Origin: Candidatus Zhuqueibacterota bacterium | GTDB taxonomy: Bacteria; Zhuqueibacterota; Zhuqueibacteria; Residuimicrobiales; Residuimicrobiaceae | Direction of reading: 5' to 3' | Assembly (NCBI GenBank): GCA_963169875.1 | Contig: CAUJEL010000199.1 | Span: 1 to 32,774, forward strand | DNA length: 32,774 nt | Shown: positions 1 through 9,122 of the stretch, in pieces | How the letters are laid out: the number at the start of each line of letters is the position of its first letter | Numbering within the stretch: position 1 is the stretch's first letter | The notes under the pieces: generated by a model | What the model was told of the DNA's origin: nothing | What the model saw: the letters and a program-made list of their open reading frames with translations, nothing else | Databases searched by the model: none | Made by a program: the position numbers and the translations under genes

Positions 1-220
1 TTTTTCCTTGCAGAACTGATCATCAAGCCAACCTGTCGGCATACGCATCCATGTCGCCTGCACGCTTCAAAGCGTCAGCGGTCCGGTGGCTTGTCAACTC
101 TTACAGTGTCCGCGATAGCCATGCGCAGATTTCAAGGCACCCTTATGGTGAACATACTTGACCGGGAAGGTCGAGCTAACAAATAATGCTGGGTAAATAG
201 AGGTTTAACGGTCTATAATG
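1..220. other. Left-edge non-coding stretch, nothing recognised
   Basis: I see no convincing coding frame, RNA gene or repeat here. A TATAAT hexamer occurs at 214-219 but no matching -35 box stands 16-18 bases before it, so I do not call a promoter. A gene lying mostly outside the window cannot be excluded. Confidence 0.4.
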
Positions 221-248
221 AAAAAGGCTGCCTGTGGGGGCAGCCTTT
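221..248 (-). terminator. Rho-independent terminator of the acyl-CoA synthetase gene
   Basis: A perfect 10-bp inverted repeat (AAAGGCTGCC / GGCAGCCTTT) with a 6-nt loop lies 22 bases beyond the stop codon of the minus-strand acyl-CoA synthetase. Read on the minus strand the stem is followed by five T residues, the classical intrinsic terminator layout. The plus strand has no comparable T tract, so the signal is directional. Confidence 0.8.
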
Positions 249-269
249 ATGTTTGCAGCCTGTCGGATT

Positions 270-2183
270 TTATTCGCTGAACCTGGATATGATGGTCATG
301 TTTTGTTTGTTGCAGATATCCTTGGCTTCAGCCGTAAAGAGATAATCCAGCCGCGGTTTGTAGTGCTCGGTGATGCGGCCGCGCACCATCTTCAGGGTGC
401 TGTTGAGGAAACGGTTCTGTTCGGTGAATCCCTCCCCCAGCACGGCAATGGCCGCGGGCAGCCATTTGCCCGGAAAAAGGCCCGCGTGTTCGCCGCCTTC
501 CCGGTATTGGCCGATTTCACCTTCGAGCAGTTTGAGCGCTTCGCGCTGCCCCGCTTCCGATTGCGCTGAAAGATTTTTACTTTTCAAAAAGCGCAGCAAG
601 GCTTCCTTGTTGGGCACCAGAAGCGTCACCGTATAGGGCGACTGATTGTTGTACAGCATCATCTGATCGATATACTCCGAGTTGGAGACGATCATCTCTT
701 CGATGCCTTCGGGGCTGTATTTCTCGCCGTCGTTGGAGATGAGCAGGCTCTTTTCGCGGCCCAGTACATAGAGAAAACCATCCTTATCCATATACCCGAG
801 ATCGCCGGTGTAGAGCCAACCATCGCGCAGCGTCTCCGCTGTCGCCTTGTCATTGCGCCAATAGCCGGCCATGACGTTTTCGCCGCAGACCACAATCTCG
901 CCCTTTTCGCCTTGCGGCACCTCATTGCCCTTGTCGTCGCATATTTTCAGGTCCAGACCGGCGACGAGGCTGCCGGAGGAACCCAGTTTATGCGATTTGG
1001 GTACATTGGCCGAGATGATGGGGGCGGCTTCTGTGAGTCCATAACCCTGATACATCGGGATGCCGATGGCGTAGAAGAAACGCTGCAGCTCGATATCGAG
1101 GAGCGCGCCACCGCCGATGAAAAACTGCAGCCGGCCGCCAAAGTTTTCGCGAATTTTGCTGAACAGGATTTTATCGTACAGCATGAGCAGCGGCTTGTAG
1201 ACCTTGCGCCAGCCCTTTCCCTTGTCAAAGCCGTTGCCATTGTATTTATACGCGGTTTGCATCGCCTTGTTGAAAAGTGCCTCCACCTTGGGGCCTTTTT
1301 GCCGGATGCCTTTCTCGATGTTCTTGCGAAAGTTGGTCGCCAGGGCGGGCACGCTGAGCAGAAACACCGGACGCGTTTCCTTGATGTTGATGGGCACATT
1401 TTTCAATGTTTCCAGGGCTGTTTTTCCGACCTGTACCGAGGACATGGAAGCGCCGTTTTTCATCAGGGTATAGATGCCGGCGGTGTGGGCAAAGGAGTGA
1501 TCCCATGGCAGAATCAGCAGAGAGGTATACCACTCGGGAATGGGCAGCAGCGAACTGGCCTGCTCGACATTGGCGGTGTAATTACGGTGCGTCAATATGA
1601 TGCCTTTGGGATCGGCCGTGGTGCCCGAGGTATAGCAGATGTTGGCGGGATCGGATTCTTCGACGGCCTGCCAGGTCTCCGCAAACAGGCTGGCGTGGTG
1701 TTCGAGATAATCCTTGCCTTTTTGCAGGAGATTTTGTAAAGTAACTTCGTCCGGGTCGGGCGTCGCCGATTCATCAAAAATGATCACTTTTTCCAGTTCG
1801 GGCAGGTCGTTTTTAATGGCTTTGATCTTGTGCGCGTGGCCGCCGGAGACTATCGCCATGCGGCACCCCGAATGGCTGAGTCTGAATTTCAGGTCGGATA
1901 GCTCATCGACTTTTACCGAAATGGGCACATTGATGGCGCCGCAATAGAGGATGCCCAGCTCGGCGATCACCCAGGCGTTGCGGCCCTCGGAAATCAGGGC
2001 GATACGGTCGCCTTTTTGAATGCCCAGACTCGATAATCCAGCGGCAAATAGATGAACCTGTTCCCGGACTTGGCGGTAAGTTGAACCTTGATACTGATCC
2101 CCTATTTTTTCCCAGAGCAAAATATTTTCCGGAAAGCGCTCTGCGCTCTGCTCGAGGAGATAAGGCAGTGTCCGTTTTGCCAC
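270..2183 (-). CDS. Long-chain fatty acid--CoA ligase (AMP-forming)
   Basis: A 637-residue member of the adenylate-forming ANL superfamily that activates fatty acids with ATP and CoA, probably at the inner face of the membrane. Visible motifs in order: the phosphate-binding loop CYTSGTTADPKGIILTHRNY (about residues 183-202), the adenine motif YGLTEAAP, the core motif GWLYTGDLGYMDKDGFLYVLGREK-type segment containing the Asp that binds the ribose, and the C-terminal lysine region GEKYSPEGIEEMI. Length and the insert between the P-loop and the YGLTE motif fit the long-chain (FACS/FadD15-like) class rather than short-chain acetyl-CoA synthetases. The start is GTG, with AGGAG nine bases upstream on the minus strand. 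It stands alone between its own promoter and terminator and is divergent from dnaG. Exact chain-length preference cannot be read from sequence. Confidence 0.93.
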   Translation of the reverse strand: MAKRTLPYLLEQSAERFPENILLWEKIGDQYQGSTYRQVREQVHLFAAGLSSLGIQKGDRIALISEGRNAWVIAELGILYCGAINVPISVKVDELSDLKFRLSHSGCRMAIVSGGHAHKIKAIKNDLPELEKVIIFDESATPDPDEVTLQNLLQKGKDYLEHHASLFAETWQAVEESDPANICYTSGTTADPKGIILTHRNYTANVEQASSLLPIPEWYTSLLILPWDHSFAHTAGIYTLMKNGASMSSVQVGKTALETLKNVPINIKETRPVFLLSVPALATNFRKNIEKGIRQKGPKVEALFNKAMQTAYKYNGNGFDKGKGWRKVYKPLLMLYDKILFSKIRENFGGRLQFFIGGGALLDIELQRFFYAIGIPMYQGYGLTEAAPIISANVPKSHKLGSSGSLVAGLDLKICDDKGNEVPQGEKGEIVVCGENVMAGYWRNDKATAETLRDGWLYTGDLGYMDKDGFLYVLGREKSLLISNDGEKYSPEGIEEMIVSNSEYIDQMMLYNNQSPYTVTLLVPNKEALLRFLKSKNLSAQSEAGQREALKLLEGEIGQYREGGEHAGLFPGKWLPAAIAVLGEGFTEQNRFLNSTLKMVRGRITEHYKPRLDYLFTAEAKDICNKQNMTIISRFSE

Positions 2184-2268
2184 GATGATTCACTCCTTTT
2201 TAAGTGATAAATTGGGGTTGGCAGGTGAAATATATGGACGTGTGAAACAGCTCAATTCTCCATGCTTC

Positions 2269-2297
2269 ATCATATTAACAAAACCCCAGAAAGTCAA
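2269..2297 (-). promoter_or_regulatory. Sigma-70-like promoter for the acyl-CoA synthetase gene
   Basis: On the minus strand TTGACT (2297-2292) is followed after exactly 17 bases by TATGAT (2274-2269). This is close to the bacterial housekeeping consensus with ideal spacing. It would give a transcript starting near 2262, about 80 bases before the GTG start at 2183. The promoter of the divergent dnaG must lie in the same 138-bp gap, but I see no equally good plus-strand pair. Confidence 0.65.
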
Positions 2298-2321
2298 GAT
2301 GTTTTTTACGGATGAAATGCT

Positions 2322-4115
2322 GTGAAGATTCCCCAGGATAAAATTGAACAGGTGCGCATGGCCAGCGATGTCGCCGATATCGTCTCCGGCTATGTCACTC
2401 TGGTGAAGCGCGGCAAAAATTATTTCGGCCTCTGTCCCTTTCATCCGGAAAAGACACCCTCCTTCAGTGTTAATCCTGAACTGCAGATTTTTCATTGTTT
2501 TGGTTGCGGCGCCGGCGGCAATGTTTTCACCTTTGTGATGCGGATCGAACGCCTCACCTTCCCGGAAAGTGTGCGTCTGCTGGCCAAGGCCGCGGGGATC
2601 GTGCTGCCGGAAGAAGAGGAAGACATCTCGCAGCTGCAGGAAAAAGAGGCCCTCTTTTTCGCCAACAACATGGCCAACGATTTTTTTGTCGATAATCTGC
2701 TGCACGCCGCCGAAGCCGAACCGGCGCGCAATTATCTGCGCAAACGCGGACTCGACGAGGCGCTCTACACCCGATTTGGCATCGGCTACAGCCTGGATCG
2801 CTGGGACGGCCTGCTGCAGTACGCCGCCAAAAAATCGGTGAATCCGGAATTGTTGATCCGCGCCGGCCTGGTGCTGCGCAAGGAGGGCGGAGGCACCTAC
2901 GACCGCTTTCGCGGCCGCATCACTTTTGCCATACACAATCTCAGCACGCAGGTGGTGGCGTTTGGCGCGCGGCGCATCGTCAACGATGAATCGCCCAAGT
3001 ACATCAACTCGCCCGAGACCGATGTCTATCAGAAACGCTACATCCTCTACGGCCTGCATCTCGCTCGCGAGGCGGTGCGGCGCGAAAATGGCGTGGTCAT
3101 CGTCGAAGGCTATACCGATCTCATCAGCCTGCATCGCGCCGGGATCAGCCAGGTCGTGGCCACTTCGGGCACCGCGCTGACCGATGAACATGCGCGCCTG
3201 CTGCGCCGTTATACCGCCAACGCGTTCATCCTCTATGACGGCGACTCGGCGGGTGCAGCCGCTTCACTGCGCGGCGCCGACATCCTGCTCAGCAACGGCT
3301 TTGACGTGCGCATCTGTCTGTTGCCCTCCGGTCAGGATCCGGACGAGTTCGTGCGCGAAAAGGGCGTTGCCGCCGTGCAGACGCAGCTCAGCCAGGCCAT
3401 GCCGCTGATGGATTACAAGCTGCGCCTGATGGAACAGAAGGGCATGCTGAAGACGCCGAGCCAGAAGGCGGAATCGGCGCGGGATCTGCTGAGTTCGGTC
3501 GCCAAAATGGCGGATCCGATCCAGAAATCGTTCATCATTCGCGATCTCGGCGAGAAACTGCACGTCGAAGAGGCGGTTCTGTGGAGCGAGGTGCGCAAGA
3601 TGGAGCAGCGGTTGCGCCTGCAGCTGCGTCCCGACGCGCCCAGGACAGAGGAGCGCAAAGGCGACCGTTTCTTCGCCGGCAAACGCGGCGCCGCGGAGAT
3701 GGGACTGTTGGAGATCGTCTTCACCCATCCGGAATTGTTGCCGCGCATGCTCGGCGTGATTCCGGCGGCGGATTTCCTGCACCCCGATATCCGCCTGATT
3801 TTTGAACATCTCGAGCTGGACCGGCTCGAAGGAATCGCCTTTGAGATGCAGCGTTATCTGAGTCTGATCCAGGATCCGGTGATCGCCAGCAATATCTCGC
3901 GCGTCCTGCAATCGCCCGCGCATCAAGCCCATCCGGAACGCTTCGCCTTCGATTGCATGAATGCCATTCGCATCGCCAAACTGGATTTGCGCATCGAGCA
4001 ATTGCGCGCGGAGATGAAGAGCGGCGAAAAAGTACGCGACGAAGTGCTGCAGGAGTACCGCGAAATCGTGGAAGAGCGCAAACGGCTGGAACAGATCGAT
4101 TTTGCGTTTGAATGA
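2322..4115 (+). CDS. dnaG: DNA primase DnaG
   Basis: A 597-residue replicative primase that makes RNA primers on single-stranded DNA and works with the DnaB helicase. The N-terminal CHC2 zinc-binding domain shows ligands C38, H41, C59 and C62 within CPFHPEKTPSF and HCFGCGAGGN. The catalytic core follows, with the TOPRIM motifs VVIVEGYTDLISL (conserved Glu) and ILYDGDSAG (the acidic DGD pair) near residues 260-312. The C-terminal third is less conserved, as expected for the helicase-interaction domain. The start is GTG, chosen because it gives the usual (M)xIPxxKIExVR beginning. In many bacteria dnaG is followed by rpoD, but here the next gene is a Lon-type protease. Identification is secure. 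Confidence 0.97.
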   Translation: MKIPQDKIEQVRMASDVADIVSGYVTLVKRGKNYFGLCPFHPEKTPSFSVNPELQIFHCFGCGAGGNVFTFVMRIERLTFPESVRLLAKAAGIVLPEEEEDISQLQEKEALFFANNMANDFFVDNLLHAAEAEPARNYLRKRGLDEALYTRFGIGYSLDRWDGLLQYAAKKSVNPELLIRAGLVLRKEGGGTYDRFRGRITFAIHNLSTQVVAFGARRIVNDESPKYINSPETDVYQKRYILYGLHLAREAVRRENGVVIVEGYTDLISLHRAGISQVVATSGTALTDEHARLLRRYTANAFILYDGDSAGAAASLRGADILLSNGFDVRICLLPSGQDPDEFVREKGVAAVQTQLSQAMPLMDYKLRLMEQKGMLKTPSQKAESARDLLSSVAKMADPIQKSFIIRDLGEKLHVEEAVLWSEVRKMEQRLRLQLRPDAPRTEERKGDRFFAGKRGAAEMGLLEIVFTHPELLPRMLGVIPAADFLHPDIRLIFEHLELDRLEGIAFEMQRYLSLIQDPVIASNISRVLQSPAHQAHPERFAFDCMNAIRIAKLDLRIEQLRAEMKSGEKVRDEVLQEYREIVEERKRLEQIDFAFE

Positions 4116-4146
4116 TTCATATCGTTTAGCCTGATCTATTCATAAA

Positions 4147-4293
4147 CCGCCGAGCGCGCCGAGACCGCCGAGCTATTTTTATTATAATTATCGAAATTTA
4201 TGTGATTTTGATCTCAGTTATCAAAGTTGTTATTAATGCCATCTTTATGTTTTTCTTTTCTTTGCGTACCTCTGCGTCTTTGGCTGTGAATTA
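4147..4293. repeat. Intergenic low-complexity words between dnaG and the Lon-like gene
   Basis: The 210-base gap holds three near copies of CCGCCGAG-type words at 4147-4172, an AT-rich middle, and at about 4254-4288 a run built from variations of 'tttgcgt/cctctgcgtcttt'. The last part resembles the CTCTGTGTCT/CCGTGG word elements seen at 6931-7034 and 10191-10330. No coding frame is credible. These look like copies of a genome-wide degenerate repeat rather than gene control sites. Confidence 0.45.
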
Positions 4294-4325
4294 ATCAGGT
4301 CAGTTTGTTTTTTCAGGAGCAGGTC

Positions 4326-6770
4326 ATGAATAAACACTATGAAATAGTCCCGGTCGAAAAACTGCGCTGGCAGTGCGATGAGTTCGTCAAAGCCTTTCAA
4401 TCCACCGATGACCTCGATACCTTCCGTCAAATTGTGGGGCAGGAACGCGCCGTGGAAGCGCTCAAGGCGGGATTTGAACTGGATTACGCCGGGTATAATA
4501 TTTTTGTCGCCGGCGCGGCGGGCACGGGCCGCACCACCACCGTGCGCTTTCTGTTGAAGGACGACCGTTTCAAGCGGGAAGTGCCGCCGGACATCTGTTA
4601 TGTCAATAATTTTCGCACGCCGGACATGCCGCTGGCCATCGTCCTGCCGGCCGGACAGGGCAGCCGCCTGAAAAAAGGAATGGACGACCTGATTCTGCAT
4701 CTGCGCGCTGGCGTGCCGCAGCTCATGGAGAGCGAACGCGCCCGTGAACAACGCGAAAAACTGGCGGAAACTTTCACCCGGCAGCAGAATGAAAACCTGC
4801 AGAAATTCGAAGCGATGGCGCGAAAAGAGCAGTTCACCCTGGTGCAGGTTCAGGTGGGCCCCTACTCCAAACCGGACGTCCTGCCCATCATCGATAATGA
4901 GCCGGTTCCCCTGGAAAGTCTCGGCGAACTGCTGGCCGCGAAAAAAATCACCGAAAAACAGGTCCAGCATATCCAGAACGTCTATGTCGAGTTGACCCGG
5001 GAACTGGCCAAGCTCTATAAAGCCAACCAGAAACTGCAGCGTGAGAAAAAAGCCAAGCTGGCGGAGTTGGACCAGTCCATCATCCGGCCCTTCATCGAAG
5101 AGGCTTTGAGCGAACTGCGCGGCAAATTTCCGGACGCCAAGCTCGGCGCGCATTTCGATTCCGTGCGCGACAATCTGCTCGAGAATCTCGATCTGTTCCG
5201 GCACCATGCCGCTAGCGAGGAGGGCGAACCCCGGCCCGAAAAACCCTATACCGGTTCGGATTCATTCCTCGAGTATCGCGTAAATGTTCTGGTCGACAAT
5301 GGCGGCCGCGACCGCGCCCCGGTCATCTTTGAGAATTCGCCCACCGCAGCCAAACTCTTCGGCACCATCGAACGGCTCATGGATGGTGAGGGGCAATGGC
5401 GCACCGATTTCACGCGCATCCGCGCCGGTTCGCTGCTGCATGCCAACGGCGGATACCTGGTTCTCTATGCCATGGACGTCCTGCAGGAACCCGGCGTCTG
5501 GCACACCCTCAAACGGGTCCTGAAAAACCGTGCCACGGAAATCAGCGGTCATGATCAGATGACCCTTTTCTCCATCACCGCACTCAAGCCCGAATCGATC
5601 GAGATCCAGGTCAAGGTCATCATGATCGGCGACCCCTATCTCTACCAGCTGCTCTATCAGGCGGACGATGATTTTCAAAAGATCTTTAAAATCAAGGCCG
5701 AGTTTGATTCGGCCATGAAGAATGATCCGGTCAATCTCAAACGCTATGCGGAATTCATCAAGCGGATTTGCGACGATCAGGAACTGCTGCCCTTCGATGC
5801 CGGTGCGGTTTCCGAGGTGGCCGAATATGGCGTCCGTCTGACCGGCCGGCAAAACAAGCTGACCACGCGATTCACGCACATCGCCGATCTGCTCCGGGAA
5901 GCCCATTATCAAGCCATCGCGGACAAATCCGATATTGTCGAAAAAGAACATGTGGAAAAGGCGCTCCTGGAAGCGCGGCGCCGCCTTAATCTGGTGGAAG
6001 AGAAAATTCTCGAGCAGACCATCGAAGGCACGGTCATGATCGATACCGATGGCGGCAAAGTCGGTCAAGTCAATGGATTATCGGTGCTGAGCATGGGGGA
6101 TTACCGTTTTGGACAGGCTTCGCGCATCACCGCACAAACCTCGATGGGCAAAAATGGCATTGTCAATATCGAACGGGAGGTCGCGCTGAGCGGTCCCACC
6201 CACGACAAGGGCGTGCTCATCCTCTCCAGCTATTTGCAGAGCCGCTTTGCGCAGGACAAACCGCTCTCGGTGAACGCCAGCATCTGTTTCGAACAGTCCT
6301 ATGGCGGCGTCGACGGCGACAGCGCTTCGTCCACGGAGATTTATGCGCTGCTCTCGCGCCTCGCGGAGGTGCCCATCCGCCAGGATCTGGCCGTGACCGG
6401 ATCGATGAACCAGAACGGCGAGGTTCAGCCCATCGGCGGCGTCAACGAAAAGATCGAGGGATTTTTCCGGCTCTGCAAGGCGCGCGGATTGACCGGCAGC
6501 CAGGGCGTGCTGATCCCGCGCCTCAATGTGCCCGACCTGATGCTGGATAACGAGGTGGTCGATGCGGCCAGCCGCGGGCTGTTCACCATCTACGCCGTTG
6601 ACACGGTGGAAGGCGGCATCGAGATCCTGACCGGCATGCCGGCCGGCGAACGGGATGCCGACGGCTGTTGGCCGGAGCAATCGGTCTATGGCCGCGTTGA
6701 CAAGCGCTTGAGCGAATACGCCGAGGGTTTGCGGCGGTTTTACGGATTTGATGCGGCCTTGAATATCTAG
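4326..6770 (+). CDS. Lon-family (LonB-like, AAA_32 type) ATP-dependent protease
   Basis: A cytosolic ATP-driven serine protease of 814 residues from the ATG start. Near the N-terminus is a Walker A-like loop, VAGAAGTGRTTTV. A long charged helical insert follows (about residues 120-260), then an AAA core with YLVLYAMDVLQEPGVW and a C-terminal Lon proteolytic domain. In that domain DGDSASSTEIYALLS carries the catalytic Ser and GGVNEKIEGFF the catalytic Lys of the Ser-Lys dyad. The N-terminal LAN substrate domain of classical LonA is missing, which points to the LonB/AAA_32 branch. I chose ATG 4326 over an upstream TTG at 4305 because AGGAG sits six bases before it. It lies 210 bases after dnaG. 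The substrate is unknown; this class is usually taken as a stress or quality-control protease. Confidence 0.9.
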   Translation: MNKHYEIVPVEKLRWQCDEFVKAFQSTDDLDTFRQIVGQERAVEALKAGFELDYAGYNIFVAGAAGTGRTTTVRFLLKDDRFKREVPPDICYVNNFRTPDMPLAIVLPAGQGSRLKKGMDDLILHLRAGVPQLMESERAREQREKLAETFTRQQNENLQKFEAMARKEQFTLVQVQVGPYSKPDVLPIIDNEPVPLESLGELLAAKKITEKQVQHIQNVYVELTRELAKLYKANQKLQREKKAKLAELDQSIIRPFIEEALSELRGKFPDAKLGAHFDSVRDNLLENLDLFRHHAASEEGEPRPEKPYTGSDSFLEYRVNVLVDNGGRDRAPVIFENSPTAAKLFGTIERLMDGEGQWRTDFTRIRAGSLLHANGGYLVLYAMDVLQEPGVWHTLKRVLKNRATEISGHDQMTLFSITALKPESIEIQVKVIMIGDPYLYQLLYQADDDFQKIFKIKAEFDSAMKNDPVNLKRYAEFIKRICDDQELLPFDAGAVSEVAEYGVRLTGRQNKLTTRFTHIADLLREAHYQAIADKSDIVEKEHVEKALLEARRRLNLVEEKILEQTIEGTVMIDTDGGKVGQVNGLSVLSMGDYRFGQASRITAQTSMGKNGIVNIEREVALSGPTHDKGVLILSSYLQSRFAQDKPLSVNASICFEQSYGGVDGDSASSTEIYALLSRLAEVPIRQDLAVTGSMNQNGEVQPIGGVNEKIEGFFRLCKARGLTGSQGVLIPRLNVPDLMLDNEVVDAASRGLFTIYAVDTVEGGIEILTGMPAGERDADGCWPEQSVYGRVDKRLSEYAEGLRRFYGFDAALNI

Positions 6771-6780
6771 TCTCTGCTGG

Positions 6781-6830
6781 CCCCCCTGATCGTCCCATGG
6801 TCCAACCATGGGACGTGTCTCTCCAGGGGG
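6781..6830 (+). other. Two-tier hairpin downstream of the Lon-like gene
   Basis: A perfect 11-bp inverted repeat (CGTCCCATGGT, three-base loop CCA, ACCATGGGACG; 6791-6815) is enclosed by a second 7-bp pairing, CCCCCTG (6782-6788) with CAGGGGG (6824-6830). It begins 11 bases after the protease stop. It is stable enough to act as a 3'-end or mRNA-protecting structure, but no T tract follows, so a Rho-independent terminator is not clear. It could also be a mobile palindromic element. Confidence 0.5.
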
Positions 6831-6930
6831 TTCAACCTCCGGGTGGTTTTCAAAAAGATGGAACTTTCGGCAGATTCCGACACAAATGGAAAAAAACATC
6901 CAACCGACCGCTTCTGCGCCAAATCTTGCC

Positions 6931-7034
6931 TGGTTTTCTCCGTGTCTCTGTGTCCCTGTGGTTGATTTTTTGATACCCCGGCGATCAGGGCTGTCCAAAA
7001 AATAAATAGAGACGCCACGGCGCGGAGAAACACC
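6931..7034. repeat. Degenerate CTCCGTGTCTCTGTG word element
   Basis: The 331-base gap between the protease and the isomerase-like gene carries 'tctccgtgtctctgtgtccctgtgg' type words at about 6937-6962. About 45 bases later, at 7009-7033, is a related word in opposite orientation (gagacgccacgg...ggagaaacacc). Both share vocabulary with the elements at 4254-4288 and 10191-10330. Together with the hairpin at 6781-6830 it accounts for most of this gap; nothing in it looks coding. Confidence 0.5.
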
Positions 7035-7101
7035 AGCCTTTGCCCGCCCCTGCCATCTATTCCTGTTGATTATCCCGAAAATTATTTCTACATTTCAAGA
7101 T

Positions 7102-8040
7102 ATGAAACCAAAGCTAAATGAACATTTCGGCATTTCCACGGCCTGGTATTCCGGCCGATTGCAGGACGGCCATGAACTGCTGGACCGCATGGCCGAGTCC
7201 GGTCTCAACACCCTGGAAATAGACTATCGCGTCTCCGAAGCCATGCTCCTGCAGATGTGGCCGCGTTTGCGGCGCGGGGAATTCTCGGCGTTGACCGTTC
7301 ACAACTACAGTCCCATACCGCCCGGTTACGAAGGCAGCGACAACATCGCCAGTCTCTTCAATCCAGCTTCACTGGATGAAGAGGAACGGGCGCTGGCGGT
7401 CAAATACAGTTTGAAATCCATTCAGGTGGCCGCTGAATTGGGGGCTCGCCTCGTGGTTTTTCATCTTGGCGCCGTGGATATGTCCTGTGAAATGCGCCGT
7501 TTTTTCCGTCATTATGAACAAGAGAAACTCGACAGCCCCGATTTCCATTCCTATCTGCAGGAGGTGCTGCGCACCCGCAGCCAATTGATCGAACGCCACT
7601 GGCCGCAGTTGATGCGCACGCTCGATCTGCTGCATCAGGAAGCCTTTCAATGGGGCATACTCATCGGCGTCGAGAACCGTTACCGGCTGTCGCAGATCCC
7701 TTTTGGCGATGAATTCGCCGCCATTTTTTCTGAATTCAAGGGCGGGCAATTCCGCTACTGGCATGACGTCGGACACGCAGAAATCTATCACCGCCTCGGC
7801 ATTTATGATCACGAACGCGACTATCTGCAGCGTTATCAGGATCATCTCGCCGGCATGCACATTCACGACATCTCCGGCATCAAGGATCATCTCGCCCCCG
7901 GCATGGGGGATTTTGACTTTGCCATGCTGAAGAAATATCTCAAACCCGATTCGCTGCGCATCCTCGAAGTGCATCACCACGCCGGAACCACGGACGTGGT
8001 GCACGGCATCGACGTGCTGCGCCACACCGGACTGATCTGA
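7102..8040 (+). CDS. Sugar phosphate isomerase/epimerase-like TIM-barrel protein
   Basis: A 312-residue protein of the xylose-isomerase-like / AP-endonuclease-2 TIM-barrel superfamily, whose members isomerise or epimerise sugars or cleave DNA with bound divalent metals. Candidate metal or substrate residues sit at the ends of strands: the E of LEIDYRVSE, the H of VVFHLGAVD, the E of IGVENRYR, D and H of YWHDVGHAEIY, and H residues of AGMHIHDISG, followed by E in LRILEVHHHAG. The order E...H...E...D/H...H...E is typical of the family. A TTG start at 7066 is possible, but ATG 7102 gives a more normal N-terminus. A radical SAM gene follows after 23 bases and is probably co-transcribed. The substrate is not predictable. 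Confidence 0.8.
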   Translation: MKPKLNEHFGISTAWYSGRLQDGHELLDRMAESGLNTLEIDYRVSEAMLLQMWPRLRRGEFSALTVHNYSPIPPGYEGSDNIASLFNPASLDEEERALAVKYSLKSIQVAAELGARLVVFHLGAVDMSCEMRRFFRHYEQEKLDSPDFHSYLQEVLRTRSQLIERHWPQLMRTLDLLHQEAFQWGILIGVENRYRLSQIPFGDEFAAIFSEFKGGQFRYWHDVGHAEIYHRLGIYDHERDYLQRYQDHLAGMHIHDISGIKDHLAPGMGDFDFAMLKKYLKPDSLRILEVHHHAGTTDVVHGIDVLRHTGLI

Positions 8041-8063
8041 TCCGACTGGAGCCGAGACACTGG

Positions 8064-8831
8064 ATGTATAGCAATTATCTCAACCGCGATATCATTTACG
8101 GTCCTGTCCATTCCCGCCGCCTGGGCATGTCCCTCGGCGTCAATCTCTGGCCCAACTCGCACAAAGTCTGTTCTTTCGATTGCCTCTATTGCGAGTGCGG
8201 CGCCTATCGGCCCTCAAGGGTAGATGACCCGCGCCTGCAGGGCGGTTTTGTCTCGCCCGCACAGGTCGCTGAAGCGCTGCGCCATGCCTTTGACAACGGC
8301 TTGACCTGCGAGCATATCACCTTTTCCGGCAGCGGCGAGGCCACCATGCATCCGCAGTTCGCAGAGATCATTGAAGCCGTGCGTGCGGTTCGAGACGAGG
8401 TTGCCCCCGGAGTGGCCATAACCCTGTTATCCAATTCCACCCGGGTGCATGAAGCCCGGGTTCGCGCCGCCATCGACCGCGTCGACCTGCCCATCATGAA
8501 GCTGGACGCCGGGAATGAACATCTGTTTCATAAAATCAATCATCCCGCCGCGGATGTCCGTTTCGCGGATGTGCTGTCCGGCCTCAAATTGCTGCGGCAG
8601 TTTCATATGCAGACCATGATCCTCGACGGCGACATCAGCAACTGCGGGGATGCGGAGGTGGCCGCGTGGATCGAACAGGTGGGAGTGCTAAAGCCCGTGG
8701 AAGTGCAGCTCTACACGCTGGACCGTCCGGCGCCTTACAAGGGCATTCACAAGGTGGGCGTCGAGCGCCTGCAGGCGATTGCGCAAAGGTGCACATCTGA
8801 AACGGGCGTTCCGGTGGAGGTGTTTCCGTGA
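8064..8831 (+). CDS. Radical SAM protein (COG0731-like)
   Basis: A 255-residue radical S-adenosylmethionine enzyme. The [4Fe-4S] cluster motif CSFDCLYC gives C36, C40 and C43 in CX3CX2C spacing. Before it stands GPVHSRRLGMSLGVNL, characteristic of a family of small stand-alone radical SAM proteins related to COG0731. After it come FSGSGEATMHP (the SAM-binding GE motif) and LLSNSTRV. There is no SPASM extension, unlike the two radical SAM proteins at 14.7-17.1 kb. It follows the TIM-barrel gene closely and its TGA overlaps a GTG that could start the next small frame. The reaction is unknown. Confidence 0.85.
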   Translation: MYSNYLNRDIIYGPVHSRRLGMSLGVNLWPNSHKVCSFDCLYCECGAYRPSRVDDPRLQGGFVSPAQVAEALRHAFDNGLTCEHITFSGSGEATMHPQFAEIIEAVRAVRDEVAPGVAITLLSNSTRVHEARVRAAIDRVDLPIMKLDAGNEHLFHKINHPAADVRFADVLSGLKLLRQFHMQTMILDGDISNCGDAEVAAWIEQVGVLKPVEVQLYTLDRPAPYKGIHKVGVERLQAIAQRCTSETGVPVEVFP

Positions 8832-9043
8832 AGATGGCGGATGATCTCTCGAAAAGATTGTTTGAGCTTAGCGATGGTTTTGCCAGCCGCTTCATGTACC
8901 CTGTGCTGCGGCCCTATGTAGGCGCGCTCTGTCAAACTATCGAACGCAGCCGCACGCTGGATGCCAGCAAGGGCGCGCCGAAAAACATCGCGATCAGATG
9001 GGCCTGTTCGAAGATGAAGAATAAAGTATCATACGGGTGGTGA
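8828..9043 (+). CDS. Small hypothetical protein, doubtful
   Basis: A 71-codon frame that begins with GTG overlapping the stop of the radical SAM gene. The product is basic, with no membrane segment and no motif I recognise. The N-terminal part (MADDLSKRLFELSDGFA) looks helical and plausible; the second half is rich in K, R and W and less protein-like. A different frame over the same bases ends with a plausible acidic tail (...QMGLFEDEE, stop near 9021), so the stretch could be the decayed end of another gene. I cannot assign a function and am unsure it is translated. Confidence 0.3.
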   Translation: MKMADDLSKRLFELSDGFASRFMYPVLRPYVGALCQTIERSRTLDASKGAPKNIAIRWACSKMKNKVSYGW

Positions 9044-9122
9044 TGGGCGTCCCTGCAGCACTAGGCACTTTTGTTTAAGGTCAGTTGATTCTTCGCGTAG
9101 CAAAAGGGGCTATGAAACGAAA

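Noticed and set aside
5262-6068. 268-codon frame antisense to the Lon-like protease
   Set aside because: It is a shadow of a firmly identified gene, with no motif and no ribosome binding site.
8985-9022. End of another gene (QMGLFEDEE tail) in a different frame from the 8828-9043 frame
   Set aside because: The frame upstream does not read as any recognised protein, so I mention it only as an alternative and do not annotate it.
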